From NCBI GenBank assembly GCA_963662155.1, contig OY759271.1, forward strand, positions 33,219,333 through 33,283,332: a stretch of DNA of 64,000 nucleotides, written 5' to 3'. The first letter of the stretch is position 1. Each line of letters begins with the position of its first letter. The notes below the pieces were generated by a model. The model was not told where the DNA came from. It ran no database searches and was given only the letters and a program-made list of their open reading frames with translations. Position numbers and translations under genes: made by a program. Source of the DNA: Lamellibrachia columna (Eukaryota > Annelida > Polychaeta > Sabellida > Siboglinidae). Shown in pieces: positions 27,501-39,400 of the stretch.

Positions 27501-30500
27501 CTACATCAGACATTTCCCCAAAGGTCTTTCTGTTCTTAATACTCCAATACTAGTATCTGCAATATCAACTACAACCTAGTGGAAGATTGTGTCTCTAGTT
27601 CGTATACATACCAACATGAAATCCTACTTCTACAATAATAACAATGTAATACAATCGCTATATACAATGCCAGTCATGTGGCAGAAAATTGTCACTTCAT
27701 CTTGATCGTAGAGACATAATAAGGCCATCGCAGACTGGAGTCATGCCTAGACCAGTCAACCGAATGAAAACCCAGACAAAATTCCCAAGTTTATTTAGAA
27801 GAACATCCTGGAACCACATGTATTGGGCTTATCTTATAAAACATATGAAAACTAGAAAAATTACCCTGTAAAAGGGTTAATTGTGTGAAACATTCAAGTT
27901 GAGCAAGTATATGCCAATGCCGCACTTACGTCATGAATGAGTTCGCCCTCCAGGAACTTGACAGGTTTCAGGGCAAGAAGGTGGTCCATGATGAATGTGT
28001 TTGGGTCCCCCAGACATGTGACAATGCACCTGATGAGTGAAACAATGTAACCACTGTGTCAGAATAGGTAAAGTTGCTGGAGCTATCTAAAGCACAACTG
28101 ATAATCAGTCATTTCTTGTAAAATGGTTAATATGTCAAACAATCTGTGTGGTCAACGTTGCACAAGCCTAACTAATATAACATTATTTTTGACATTCATT
28201 GAACTCTAGACACAAATTTTAAAAAGCATACACCCCCATGTATGTCAGCATGTGGTATGCAAATAAAAACTATGTTTATCAACTTCTCATGCGATATATA
28301 ACTTCTGTTTCTAACATTCACTCCCTTTCTTACTTCAAATAAATTATAAATGTAAATTCTTTAAAAAAATTAATATAAATTATGTATGGCAAGAATTGAG
28401 TATATCTTACTTGTATGCATCGTCTCTGGCCTGTGAAGCATTGTCGTCCGTGTATGTGCCCAGTAGCTCTATCATCATCTTAGTTGCCTTCTCACTACAA
28501 CAACGACACGACAACTAAACCATATAATTTATTACTCTGACTAAAACGCGCAATGAATCTATAATGCTCCATACTCACCAGCTTAATAAAACGGACATGC
28601 CACTGGGGAATTTTTAAATCAATGAATGCTTTGTAGGAGTAAGCACAAGTGTGGTAGAAATGTATCCAGCTAATGTCCAGAGATGACTGGGTTTATAACT
28701 CAGACATTGATAATCATTTTACTGAATTACCACAGAATAAGTTTCCCACTCTAATAACAATTTGACATAGACATGCAAGTCACGCATATTTCAATACCTA
28801 TATTAATACCAGACTTTAGGCCAGTGAACTGAGCCAAGGATGCCAGAATCATCAAGCCCCGTGAACAACCATAGATAATTAATTTTCAACCACCAAGGCC
28901 TTTCTTAAGCACAGCTGAAGTGAAAGCATGCCGCATGTTTCTACTGGTTCCTACCTCTGTTTGCACTCGAGAAAGGCTTCGTGGAGAGCTCGCAGCAATG
29001 CCTGTACCTTCTGGTTGCTGATGTCCCACATGGCCACCCAAGACTTGATCTGAAACAAACACACAGCAATGTCTACTTTGCCTGGAAAAGTGAAACTTCC
29101 ATAGCACATACCTAGGATCGATTTGTGTGGCACATGTTGCACAAACAAACTGCTAAGTCAGACGGCTCATTTTATCACAACTAATCAGACGGCTCATTTT
29201 ATCACAACTAGTCACTGGATTCTTAGGAAATACCATACATGATAATATACAAATATGGTGATGGTAGCTTTCATGATTACTTTTCACAAACAAAAATTCT
29301 TAGCTTGAATCTTACATTTGTCCCAAGTAACCAAACAATTTTGGTGGTATTTTATATATACTTACATCTGAAATATAATCAATGATGAAATCTCATGGAA
29401 ACAAAATGTGTTACACATGTTTTTTTATTAAATAAAAAAGTTACAAACTGAGTAGTTTTAAATTAGTTGATTAAAATATGTATTAAGACCCTTACTGGTT
29501 TTGAGAGTATAATTTAACCATGACGTGCAGTAACGAACAAGGAGTGTGACACAGCGTACCTCTGACAGACTCGGGTTAATGAGGTGAAGCAAGTCAACCT
29601 GACCAGCCAGCTTCACCATGGCCATGTAGACGAGGTATCTGTGGGATGACCGCTCGTCCAAGCCATGGAACAAGTTGCTCAAACTGAAGACACAGCACCA
29701 ATGACATGACCAACTACGGAACGCATACTCTTAGTTTTTCATGGCAAAGCGAGAACTTCCACTTATCAAGTGAATCGGAGACAAAAAGTTATGGGCAGTC
29801 TCTCCAAGTCAGTTCCATTACTGGTACCATAAAAAAGCATCAATCTTAGTGACTTCACAACAGGCACAATACCAAAGAACAATTTCCAAATTGGTATACA
29901 AAAAAATCCATAATGTTAACAGAAATAAGTAATGCAATTTGACTTACATGCGCATGCGGATAGCATTCTTCTTGTCGGCTGTCTGTGTCTTGACAAACTT
30001 CTCACAGAAACTCACAACTAGCTTCTCGCTCTGGTCGAGAGGTACAATCAGTATCAGAGATACAATACTGTTAAACACAGTCTCCAGCTCTGAAGGTGCA
30101 AGCATAATTTTATGTACTCACTGTCAACTGCCATTGTTCACTTCCAAAAAGCACTCATCAACACCATTATATGGGTCATTCCGTGTCAAATCAACCAATG
30201 GTCAAAAAGTTGGTGTCTCAGAATTTGCTTAAATTTTAACCAATGAATAAGTTGCTAAACCTGAGCACTTCTACAAAAGAACTAAGTATTTGCATGCATA
30301 TTGTGTCTGTAACACCCTATAATGTGAACGGGGTAGCACCCAAAATCGCACCCATTATTTTTTATGTTTTCAGGTGCTTCTAACATGAGAAGTTTACAAG
30401 ATACACATCTGAAATTTACTGAATATGTTGTGTAGACCTATTGGAACAGAATATCTATGCGAAGGGCAAGAATGATAGGGCAAAGGACAGTGGGTATACC

Positions 30501-33500
30501 AGGTGCACGAAAATAAAAAAGAAATCATTTTTTTATTTCCAAGAAGGACTTCAGCAGTCTGTATGTCATTATTGTGTTATAAAAAAATATCAAAATTGCC
30601 ACCATCTATTGTGAATAATACTGGTAATAATATATTAGTTCAGTAGGCTTCTAGTTGCCATACTTTCAGAATAATTCATCCTTAAACTTTAACTTTTTCT
30701 ATATTTTACTAATTTCAGCACCCAAAATGAAAATGTGGGACAAGTCCTATGACCACCATTTTTTTTAACTGTGAATAGTCCTTTATTAGGTAAACAACAT
30801 ATTGAATATCAGGATGGTGTTCTGCCACATTTATTTTGGATATTCAGGGCATCATGTTTGAGGCAAGCGATTGCTCTCGCTCCCTATCGTTGTGCAAATA
30901 AAAAATCTAGGGAGTGATTTATCACTCGAGTCAATTGCTAAAATCACTCGCTGCCTGCAAGTGTTCGTCTTGAAAAGGAGTTTCTTGAGTATTAGATTCA
31001 CTAGGAAAGTCTACCCTCTTTATAATGCAGTTTTTGGACTCCAACATTCGGAGTTCATGTATCATCCATCACCGCGGATGGCGATCGCAGCCCGCTGCAC
31101 CAAGATTGCAAGAATGCCATCGAAGCCACAACATGCTGGCCGTGCGGTTTATAAAGAAGTTATCAAATGAGTGGAATAGCGTCAATGTGTATTATGTCTA
31201 AATGTCACATACTGTTGTATGTCGAACTGAATAAAGTACACGTATACACGTACAGTTATGGAATAGATAAGGGATTTACAATATTTCACTACGATCTGAT
31301 TGACTGAATAGGCTGTAGTAGGAATCGAAAATAATAACCTGGATCTGAGCTACCGAACACGCATGAGTTGAAACGGAGTGTAAAAGTTGATTAAACATTG
31401 AAAACGACAATTTTAATTGTTCCACTTCGTCTTTCAACCGCTCTTAACAAATAAATTCACGATGCTCTGGTACCACTTTACATTGATTCACTGTTTCATG
31501 TGCGGATGACGAATTCATATTTTCTCACCGAGTTTGAGTAGTGCGTTTGGCATTAAGATGCAATGACAGTATGCTATTTCACCCCAGTTTATATTGGTGT
31601 TGCCTACTAAGCTGCATTTATGAGTACACATCTGATTCTTATACGTGGCGTATTTGTGAATCTCAATTGCAATTTTCAAACCGTCTAAGCGAAGTCGCAC
31701 TGCCACTGACACAGCACACTGCCACGGCACTGGCCTTGCCTAGGCTATGCCTATTGTGATCGATGACATGTTGCAATTCAAAACCTTTTCACCAATTGCA
31801 ATGAATGGGCCTTACTAAAGTAAACATTTATTTCATTGTACAAAAGTCATAGCGCCAACAAGTACCAATTAAAATTTCATGGCGACAACGACAGAATCCG
31901 AATGGGAAATGGTAACTTTCAGCTGCAATATAAATTAAATAAGACAGAACAGGCAGAATTTTCTGAAAATTGGTTGATTTGACATGGAATGACCCATGTG
32001 TAACTATGTACTCTTTGAAGCTACACAAAAACTGCAATGTGACTGCATACTGGCCAGTTTTAGTAAAGTATGCAAATGATTGGCTAAACAATCTATGTAT
32101 CTCACCCCCGTCTAATTCCCCTATTCATGTTAGATGGCATTATTCTGTTCAACTGTATCTTGTTGAGAGCATGCCACCTAACACAATCTTTTCACCAGTT
32201 ACCCATCATAATCCAGCCATCTGTAAACCTATAGTCCTATACTATATATAAAACCTGACAACCTACTAATAAAGACACAGTGCATGTCAGGCAGCCACCC
32301 AGTGCATGTCAGGCAGCCACTCAGTGCATGTCAGGCAGCCATACAGCTTCTAGAAACTGTTTACATCACTCTGATTAGGGGCCGTTCACAACTGTCGACA
32401 TATACCTATTCATAGAAAGCATACAAAAAAGGGGAGGACAGCCAGTCACATACGAAATATCACCACTGTTGTATCATGCAGCGCCCTGCAGTGAACTATT
32501 ACAGAACTACTATTGTTTTAAATTGCATAACTGTTCACGGCACGGCGCTGTAATAGTCCGACCTCTTGGAAACTCACAACAATTATCAATACAACTAACA
32601 GTTGTTAGAAAAACACAGAGCTTTTGCATAATTAATGGAGATAAATGTTTGTAAACGTATTCTGATAGTTATTATTAATTATTGTATGTCCTGTGTATAT
32701 TCACTGTGCCATTACATTGTTACATCAATATATTTTTTACTCTAAAAAATAACCAACATTTTAAAGCACTAATTCATGGAGGACAGGGGTCTGAGAATTA
32801 GTCCACTTTTTACAAATAGGTAAATGTCGACAATTGTGAATGTGAACGGCCCCTTACCTGCACGTGACAACCATGATATGGAGAGTTCCATCAAGACCAA
32901 CTTACCACCTTCGATGGACGTATCCTTCCAACATATGCTGGATGCCTCTATCACCTGGGTGATATCCCTGAGGAGGCCGTCCGGGGAGTTCTCCTCCAGG
33001 ATTTCCGCCCCCTTCTCCTTCAGGTAGCTACGCAACTCAGCGACCTTCAACCATAACCACATTTAGTACAGATATGTCTATGATTTTGCAACACTTCTGT
33101 TGATACAACGGATTACCACACGGAACCTGAAAATGTAACAATATGTGTGATATCATACAAGCCTGTTTCATGATGCTCAGCCATTCGTACTGGCGGCAAA
33201 CCAGCTTTTTCTTCTGAACTCTGTCACTTTCCACATGAATTCTTAGAATTGCACATAACCATGTATTTAATATTTCCCTTTTTATTAATTGATAAATATC
33301 AAATAATTGTTTAAGTAGTTTATGTAATTATGACAGTACGGACATTTTTGTTGTTTCGCTGTGTGGTACAAACATTTAAAAAACACTGTGCTCTTTTTAT
33401 ACTACAACAGTGTCTGTTTACCCTTGTTGTTGCATTTTGATAATAGAAAGTATAATATTGTCAGACATTTTAATGCCATCTCCCCAGATATGCTACACAA

Positions 33501-36182
33501 ATACATCAAAAATAATATTGGTCGCTGTGAGAATTTTTTAGATATCGGCCTGCATCTACATGGATAATGGAAAGAACCATTAGGTGTATAATCTCACTGA
33601 CATCCAGGCACTGATAATTAGAAAGAAAAAAGGAAATAAATACAACAGATTACATGCCAGTAAGTGTCATAAACAAATGTAAACACTATAAATAAATGTT
33701 TATTCGTATGCCTATTCTGAGGCTACTGCAATAAACTTGTGTTTGTATATAATCTGTGGGAAAAGAAAATTTGTTTAACTAGAATCAAGAATTGGCAGGC
33801 TACACAGGCATACACAAAAGGTATTTATCACGACTGCCTTGCCCTGTTGCATAAAACTTGTTTAAGTTGTAAATTTTACAGTAGTCATGGAGCTTTTGCC
33901 TTTGCACAGAAGATTGCAGTTTTGTTAGTTTTTTCAAATTTTTAACATTGTATGGAAGTGAGTGTAATTTTATATCATGTGACATGTGTATAGGTATGGT
34001 AGATGTATTAGAAGTTTGGCAGATCGATTTTAGACTGAAACTACATAACCCTTTTGTTTTGATGCATTGCTGAGCTGGGGTTTCTTTATGTCTGTGTCTT
34101 TATTGCATACATGTGACATGTCTTTATTGCATACATGTGACATGTCACAGCAAAATGAGTCAGAATATGCACAGTCTAATTATGAGCTATAACCGAAAAA
34201 CACTGGAAATGTGTCACCAGGTCAAGATTGAAATTTTAAAAAAAAATGGTTTCGTAAAGAGTACTAAAGACATAATCTATGAATACAAAAAGCTGAAAGG
34301 GATTTTTTTTAAATAACCTTAATTAAGACCTTTTCTGTTTACATGGGGTCATGTCTTCAGAAGGCAGGCTTGTTGCTATGCTGACACTGTTACGCCCTCT
34401 CTCATTGGCCGAGTCAGCTCGCGCAGTGCATTGTGGGAAGACGGCAGCGCCCGTATTACAAAATCCTTGAATTGTTTCTCATGTTATTTTGTACTTAATT
34501 CTTCTATTTAGAGCTTTATAATGCCAGTGTTTTGCCGCAGATTTAATAGAAAACATTCAGAATGTTGCAGAGAGCGATACACCGGTTGTAATGGCAATAA
34601 ATGCACTCAAGAACGCAAATCTTCTGGGAGCTGTTGACAGCGAGCAATTACAACAGCTGATCGCTGACTATTTTGGGGACCCTCTGACTGATATTGATTC
34701 AGAAAACGATGAAAGTGACATGGAGGAGGTTTTCCCTGTTGTTGATCATGTTGACGATGGATCCAAGGTCTTGCAAACGTAGATTATTTTGTGCATGGTG
34801 GAGTAGATAATAACTGGGCCATTTGCTTCTCATTCACTTGAAAATCACTGACACACTTAATGTTACATTTTTGGTAAAATAAATGTCTAAAATATAGAAA
34901 TAATATTTACTTATAGATAAATGTGTTGATGTGTGCCAAATCTTGTGATCAAATAATTTTTTTAGTACGGTTGCTAAGTACTTTTGCCTTGGTATATTAT
35001 GGAACTCCAGTGTTAACTTTATCTTCAATTTACTTAAAACCAACACTACCCAACCTGGCGACTTATAAATGACATATCTCGACCATATCCTGTTGCATTT
35101 TGATAAATCATACATCAATTTGAAGGTATTTCAATGCAGAATGTGAAAATGTCAAAACCCCAATTTATTTTATTTTGACATTGTGACTCATTTTGCTGTG
35201 ATGGGGTCACATATAATAGTGTATTGTAATATGCATAGAATTAGAAATTCCAGAATACAGAAAGCAAGAGGCTGTCCAGAAGAAAAATGCTAGCTACTTA
35301 GTGACAGTAGTATATACCAAATCACTAACAGCTACTTCATATGTACACTGCAAACAAATTATTAAAACAGTTGTTGTGAGTGAAAAACTTACTAATATCG
35401 AACGTCCGAACCATGTTGCGCGAGACGAGGAAACTGGCAGAATTCAACCTATATCTATGGCAAGCCGTACAGACAATCTTTTTAATTTTATCACTTTGTT
35501 CCAATAATTTCAACTTTTTATAACAGTCAGGCTTGTCATAGCGCTTTATAAAACACATAACATATACTTGTATTGATTATGTTAATGTAGAAAAAATTTT
35601 CTTGTATATTTAACACATTTAAATTATTCCTACTTTTATGACAAAACTGACTTGCCATACATCTACCACAAAAAATGGCGATTATTGTCATGTGGCCAAG
35701 AACGAGACAAGCGTTAGCAGACGCTCAATAATAATGTCTGGTAAGCATGTAAAGTAGTTTTTTTATCAATGTATGAATATCATAATTTTACATAAAAGTG
35801 TTCCGTATTATATATCAAAATATATTTTGCTCAGACAAGACTGTATCGTTATTGTCGTAAACAGACCCTGTGACGTCTCTAACGCGATATCAAACGAGAT
35901 TTCAATGGGTTGAAAATAGGAGTGGCTTGTAAACTGCACCGGTAACTATACTAGTGGAAAACGTTATGGTAAACATGTGTTACACGCATAGGCCATAGCC
36001 ATAAACCCCCTTGCGTGGTGACGGGAGTGTTGACGGTGGGGTACTGTTATCGACAAACAATGTGAATTAAACCTTAATCAGGTTTGCCAACACGGACTTT
36101 TCAATACACTTTGTGAACAACCAGTCTAGTTCATGATTACCTGTTCGCTTTCATCGACATCAATAAAAGCTGGCACGCTCAT
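24411..36182 (-). CDS. EIF3M: eukaryotic translation initiation factor 3 subunit M (complete, ten exons)
   Basis: eIF3m is a PCI-domain subunit of the eIF3 complex, which recruits the 40S ribosome in the cytoplasm. Ten exons (36141-36182, 32906-33044, 29948-30089, 29560-29683, 28955-29049, 28411-28494, 27930-28029, 27023-27104, 26486-26629, 24411-24598) join in phase to 379 residues, against about 374 in human. Landmarks: [14 protein letters not shown] start, [55 protein letters not shown], the PCI core [17 protein letters not shown] and a C-terminal [10 protein letters not shown]. No lesion is seen. The gene lies head-to-head with CARS1 and tail-to-tail with the DZIP3-like gene; introns hold several transposons. 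Confidence 0.96.
25430..26200 (+). pseudogene. degraded LINE reverse transcriptase, C-terminal region
   Basis: Two blocks on the plus strand inside EIF3M intron 9. The first (about 25470-25620) reads [20 protein letters not shown] then KCNLMHVGK, the RT thumb region. The second (25745-26190) reads [20 protein letters not shown] and, after stops, TRGHSLKLF ... [20 protein letters not shown]. Stops and a missing piece between blocks show it is dead. CR1/L2/Rex-like group, different from the copy at 10693. Confidence 0.82.
26486..26629 (-). CDS. EIF3M: EIF3M exon 9
   Basis: Encodes [20 protein letters not shown] then [15 protein letters not shown] and [10 protein letters not shown], the PCI core. 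Acceptor TGTACAG, donor GTGGGA; one base carried over. Confidence 0.95.
27023..27104 (-). CDS. EIF3M: EIF3M exon 8
   Basis: Short 82-bp exon with acceptor TCTTGCAG and donor GTTGGT. It reads [20 protein letters not shown] and KDFVTSLG, matching the segment of eIF3m between exons 7 and 9. Confidence 0.93.
27180..27412 (-). mobile_element. possible tRNA-derived SINE
   Basis: On the minus strand TGGCATATTGG (27395-27405) and GGGTACAAATC (27352-27362) resemble pol III A and B boxes at tRNA-like spacing. The body runs towards 27180. No second copy in this window was identified, so the call is weak. Confidence 0.35.
27448..27543. repeat. near-perfect 96-bp hairpin
   Basis: AGTATTAAAAACAGAAAGAC at 27448 is mirrored by GTCTTTCTGTTCTTAATACT ending at 27543, with arms of about 46 bp and a very small apex (TATATGAATA). 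Only about one mismatch per arm. Lies in EIF3M intron 7. Confidence 0.92.
27930..28029 (-). CDS. EIF3M: EIF3M exon 7
   Basis: Reads [20 protein letters not shown] then [13 protein letters not shown]; acceptor CTCATCAG, donor GTAAGT. Confidence 0.95.
28411..28494 (-). CDS. EIF3M: EIF3M exon 6
   Basis: Reads [20 protein letters not shown] and QARDDAY; acceptor TTGTTGTAG, donor GTAAGA. Confidence 0.95.
28955..29049 (-). CDS. EIF3M: EIF3M exon 5
   Basis: Reads [20 protein letters not shown] then [11 protein letters not shown]; acceptor GTTTCAG, donor GTAGGA. Confidence 0.95.
29155..29212. repeat. 27-bp direct duplication
   Basis: CAGACGGCTCATTTTATCAC followed by AACTA occurs twice in tandem, about 100 bp before EIF3M exon 5. 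Confidence 0.85.
29560..29683 (-). CDS. EIF3M: EIF3M exon 4
   Basis: Begins after TCTTCAG; with AT from exon 3 it reads [20 protein letters not shown] and onward to INPSLSE before donor GTACGC. A second AG eight bases downstream would give an in-phase exon lacking two residues plus a changed codon; the upstream AG fits eIF3m best. Confidence 0.93.
29948..30089 (-). CDS. EIF3M: EIF3M exon 3
   Basis: Reads [20 protein letters not shown] then [14 protein letters not shown]; acceptor CACCTTCAG, donor GTAAGT. Confidence 0.94.
30173..31995. mobile_element. TIR element with GGGTCATTCC ends
   Basis: GGGTCATTCCGTGTCAAATC then AACCAAT at 30173 is mirrored at 31965-31995 as ATTGGTTGATTTGACATGGA then ATGACCC. 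No transposase frame is seen over 1.8 kb. A target duplication is not clear (AT on both sides at most). Related ends occur at 43235-43270 and in the palindromic region 41655-43760. Confidence 0.75.
32278..32343. repeat. 22-bp tandem repeat, three copies
   Basis: Three copies of CAGTGCATGTCAGGCAGCCA followed by two variable bases. Confidence 0.9.
32375..32856. mobile_element. PIF/Harbinger-like MITE with TTA target duplication
   Basis: Element 32378-32853 begins GGGGCCGTTCACAACTGTCG and ends with its imperfect reverse complement (CGACAATTGTGAATGTGAAC then GGCCCC). It is bordered by TTA on both sides (32375-32377 and 32854-32856). GG-CC ends with a 3-bp TWA duplication are typical of PIF/Harbinger. 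It ends 50 bp from EIF3M exon 2. Confidence 0.85.
32906..33044 (-). CDS. EIF3M: EIF3M exon 2
   Basis: Reads [20 protein letters not shown] then [18 protein letters not shown]; acceptor GGTTGAAG, donor GTAAGT. The acceptor lacks a strong pyrimidine tract. Confidence 0.94.
34120..35222. mobile_element. probable TIR element of unknown family in EIF3M intron 1
   Basis: ATGTGACATGTCACAGCAAA then ATGAGTCA at 34136-34163 is mirrored at 35180-35215 (TGACTCATTTTGCTGTGATG then GGGTCAC). Between them is a GC-richer, promoter-like patch and a short acidic reading frame. The ends do not match a family I recognise. Confidence 0.6.
34591..34782 (+). CDS. small acidic reading frame within the TIR element, function unknown
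   Basis: ATG at 34591 opens 63 codons ([20 protein letters not shown] ... [16 protein letters not shown]). The frame is open further upstream to an AG at about 34539 (TTTTGCCGCAG), so it could be an internal exon. Upstream at 34375-34455 lie a CCAAT-type ATTGGCC, GC-rich sequence and GCATTGTGGGAA, all suggestive of a promoter. Composition is less AT-rich than the surroundings. It may be a transposase N-terminus or a captured gene piece; not recognised. Confidence 0.35.
   Translation: MAINALKNANLLGAVDSEQLQQLIADYFGDPLTDIDSENDESDMEEVFPVVDHVDDGSKVLQT
36141..36182 (-). CDS. EIF3M: EIF3M exon 1 with start codon
   Basis: ATG at 36182-36180 opens [14 protein letters not shown], 14 residues matching the eIF3m N-terminus, then donor GTAATC. 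The context AAAATGAG has A at -3. Confidence 0.95.
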
Positions 36183-36443
36183 TTTATTTCTTTGAGGTCC
36201 ACGCACGCGACGAATCAGGTTGGCGACGAATGTCAAGGCCGACAGAAACGTCCAAACGAGGTTAAATACTCTGGAATGCAAATTTATTCCTTGCATTTTC
36301 AGGTTTTCAACAAATAAAATGTAACATATTCATGCATAATTAATTAAATTAATATTTGCTTCAAGTACATTCGTTACTGTAATTAGCTCAATGAATTGAT
36401 AAAACGTTTCTTGATCGAGGTTATACAAACGTCATCAGCCAAC
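36183..36443. promoter_or_regulatory. candidate bidirectional promoter of EIF3M and CARS1
   Basis: Only 261 bp separate the two start codons, which point away from each other. CG dinucleotides are enriched near the EIF3M side (CACGCACGCGACGAATC), and no TATA box is evident at a standard distance, as usual for housekeeping genes. The transcription starts cannot be located. Confidence 0.6.
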
Positions 36444-36462
36444 ATGTCAAGCGAAATTCAAG
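36444..36462 (+). CDS. CARS1: CARS1 exon 1 with start codon
   Basis: ATGTCAAGCGAAATTCAAG followed by donor GTATCG. Chosen because it supplies an ATG and the phase exon 2 needs; such a short exon could be coincidental. Context CCAACATGT has A at -3. Confidence 0.65.
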
Positions 36463-39400
36463 GTATCGTACTGTTGCTGTGTGCGTCATATTGATTAAAA
36501 AGTGCTTAGTTTTATGATTACATATTATCATACAATAATATCTTAACTATTATGTTGTATTAAAACACATATCATATATAACCAGGTTCATGGCATGTAA
36601 AATAATCCGAACCGGCTGGATGTGGTCTATTATCGCTCACCCCGACTGGATGTGACAGTCACAGTTGCATCAGAAAATCTTGTAATATGACATTCTAGTT
36701 CAGTTATCACATTTGTTACTCATTACTCATAAAACATGTTATTTTCTAACTATTACCCTTTTAGTAAAATAAAATGTTTGTAGTGACAAAATCGTCATTA
36801 TATATATAGTTATAAGTACTAACCTCCTGTTTTGCCGTTGGAGTAATAACATACTGGGTCTGGGAGCACGGTCGGATTGCCCCTCTGGCTCTGGCTCTGC
36901 CTCTGGCTCCGCCTGAATGCACCAGTCACAATGCACGGTAGCACCAAATGCATGGTCGCAATGTCCCACATTGGTGGTAGCAAATTGTAATGTATTTGAA
37001 TATAAAACTGAGGTTATCTGTGTTATTACTGATAATTATATTGGTGTTCTTTTTATGAAACATCTGTGCTTCTTTCAGTATTATTGCCCATGGCCAGACC
37101 ACCCCCATACCCAATTGGTACACTACATACAGATTGCAATCACTCTGCGTCATTCTTCTGATTAGCTGTAGACAGCGTCGTATCCAAGTAAATAAAATAT
37201 TACATTATATATATATATATATATAATATATATATTATATATATATATCAGTATGACAAATGTACATGGACAACTTTCAAGTTTAAAATTTGACATCCAG
37301 TATGACTTAAGTTCAGAAACAATGTCTGAAGTAAAGATAACATTCAACTTATCCTGATCTATTAAAATGTGAAACCCATTGCCCTAACAGAAATCATCCA
37401 ATTATATGCCTGACCTGTATAAGACATTGCCTTTGGCATTGGTAATTTGATATTAATCAGACCAGACCTCTACACATTTCTCATCAATGATGAGGCGACT
37501 GATTATTCTGAGATGTGTTCACCAACACATCCAACAAGTATGTGGATCGTCACAAATATGCTGACAGTTTTTCATTATTTTCTTCCACCCAATATACCTA
37601 CATAGGTTTAATGAATGTCATAATAAAACAGCTTATGCTTATTTGTCTCATAATGGTTATTATTATTATTATTATTATTATTTGTAAAGCTTATTGGACA
37701 AATCCATTAATAAGCACAGACAATTAGTTGTACATAAAATACAGGGGTGAGAGGTGCTTACTATCCACTGTCAAGATCTGGTGTTTACCAGCATGGTAGT
37801 CTTGGTAGAAATACGTATTACTGTTGAAATTGTAAACACTTGTTTTAATGTCTGTTTGCAATATTATTACCACAATGTAGCTGCAACTTCAGCTTTGTAG
37901 ACATAATACCACACAATGACATATCAAAACCTGATTTAACGTAGTCAATAGCACTAACAAGTTTTTTACAACTTGTCACTTAGCAATAAAGACCATTAAA
38001 AAGTATTTTTGGCTACAATGCGACTTTAGAAGAATAGCATTAATTATGTAACTTTTAATGTGATGTTTTTTGTGAATACAGTTGTATTGTTTTATTGTTA
38101 GAACAAAATTACCCAGTATCTCTAGATTGACTGATTGTGTGTTGTCTTAAATTGTGTCGGTGGTGGACTGTTTCAATATTTTATGCTTTGCAGACATTTG
38201 GTTCCCACGGCTATGAAGTGGACACACATTTTGAGAATAAAAACAGTATATTTTGGCTTCTCAAACACATTGGCAGCAAATTCAATTAAAACAGGTAAGG
38301 GGCTGTGTCAAAACTACATGTTTTAAAAACTAATCTGTTTGACTTTGTGACAACTCTACCATACATTTTTAGAAGTTAACATAACATTAACAAAGGCAAT
38401 ACAATGTATAACATGTAAGTTAAAGCACTGTATATATTGAATGAGACTTCCATATTAATTATTTTATAAAGAATATAAACCAATTTACAGAAACATCAAA
38501 TTCATGTAGCACTTATTTCAAATCTACTGTGAAAAAGTTTTGGTTATTACATCTTTTTATAATTAGCATGTTTCATCATTGATTTATATAATCCTACCAG
38601 TAATTTTTTTCAAAGTACCTTCAATATGTATAGTATGTAAAATGGTAAATTAATGCTGTTTGTTATGATAAATGGAAAATGTTTAATAGATTTTTATGAA
38701 TACATTATTACACGTAGTATTTTAGTGAGATGTAGTTACTTCAAATTAAACCTGGCTCCACGTTAGCACAAAGTTACATTGGTTAGGCATAAATGTGCAG
38801 GATTTTGACACAGCCTCTATAATATATATATATGTGTGTGTTTGTGAAACCTCAACAAAGTGTTATTGCCAGCTGCTTCTGTTCTTGTTATAACAACTCT
38901 CTACACGAAACATGTTAAGGCAATCTTTTTATAAAATTGCCATCATGATTAATATCTTATATTGAAAATAGTAATCAGTACTGAACTGTATCTGAATGTT
39001 TTAATTACATGCAATATCAGTCCTATTTTAAATATAAACATGTAAATAGTGAATTGGCAAATAATATGAATTCATTAGTTAAACTGATGTATAAAGATTG
39101 CAATTTTTAGGTAGAAAATTGCTAAAACAGAATGGTTGGTAATGACAGTTTTGGAGGTTGTGTTAGAAGGATATGAAAGGTGCACTAAAGTAATCCATCA
39201 GTGTAGAAGCACGTGCACTCTTAGATAGAAACTCACACCAACATGTTGCTTGCTGCAATGCTATGTACAGTAGTGTCACATGCAAAGAGATCTTTCTTTA
39301 CATGTTTCTGTGGGATGGCTTGCTCTCTAGTGGAGTTTAATGCTGGCAGAGTTGTGGCTGTTTGCATGTTTGGGTTGGAAGAAATTTCAAAGGATAGTTG

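Noticed and set aside
38135..38326. Possible CARS1 exon with acceptor CTTTGCAG and donor GTAAGG
   Set aside because: In the phase required by CARS1 exon 1 it has a stop, and exon 1 joins the exon at 44298 perfectly without it.
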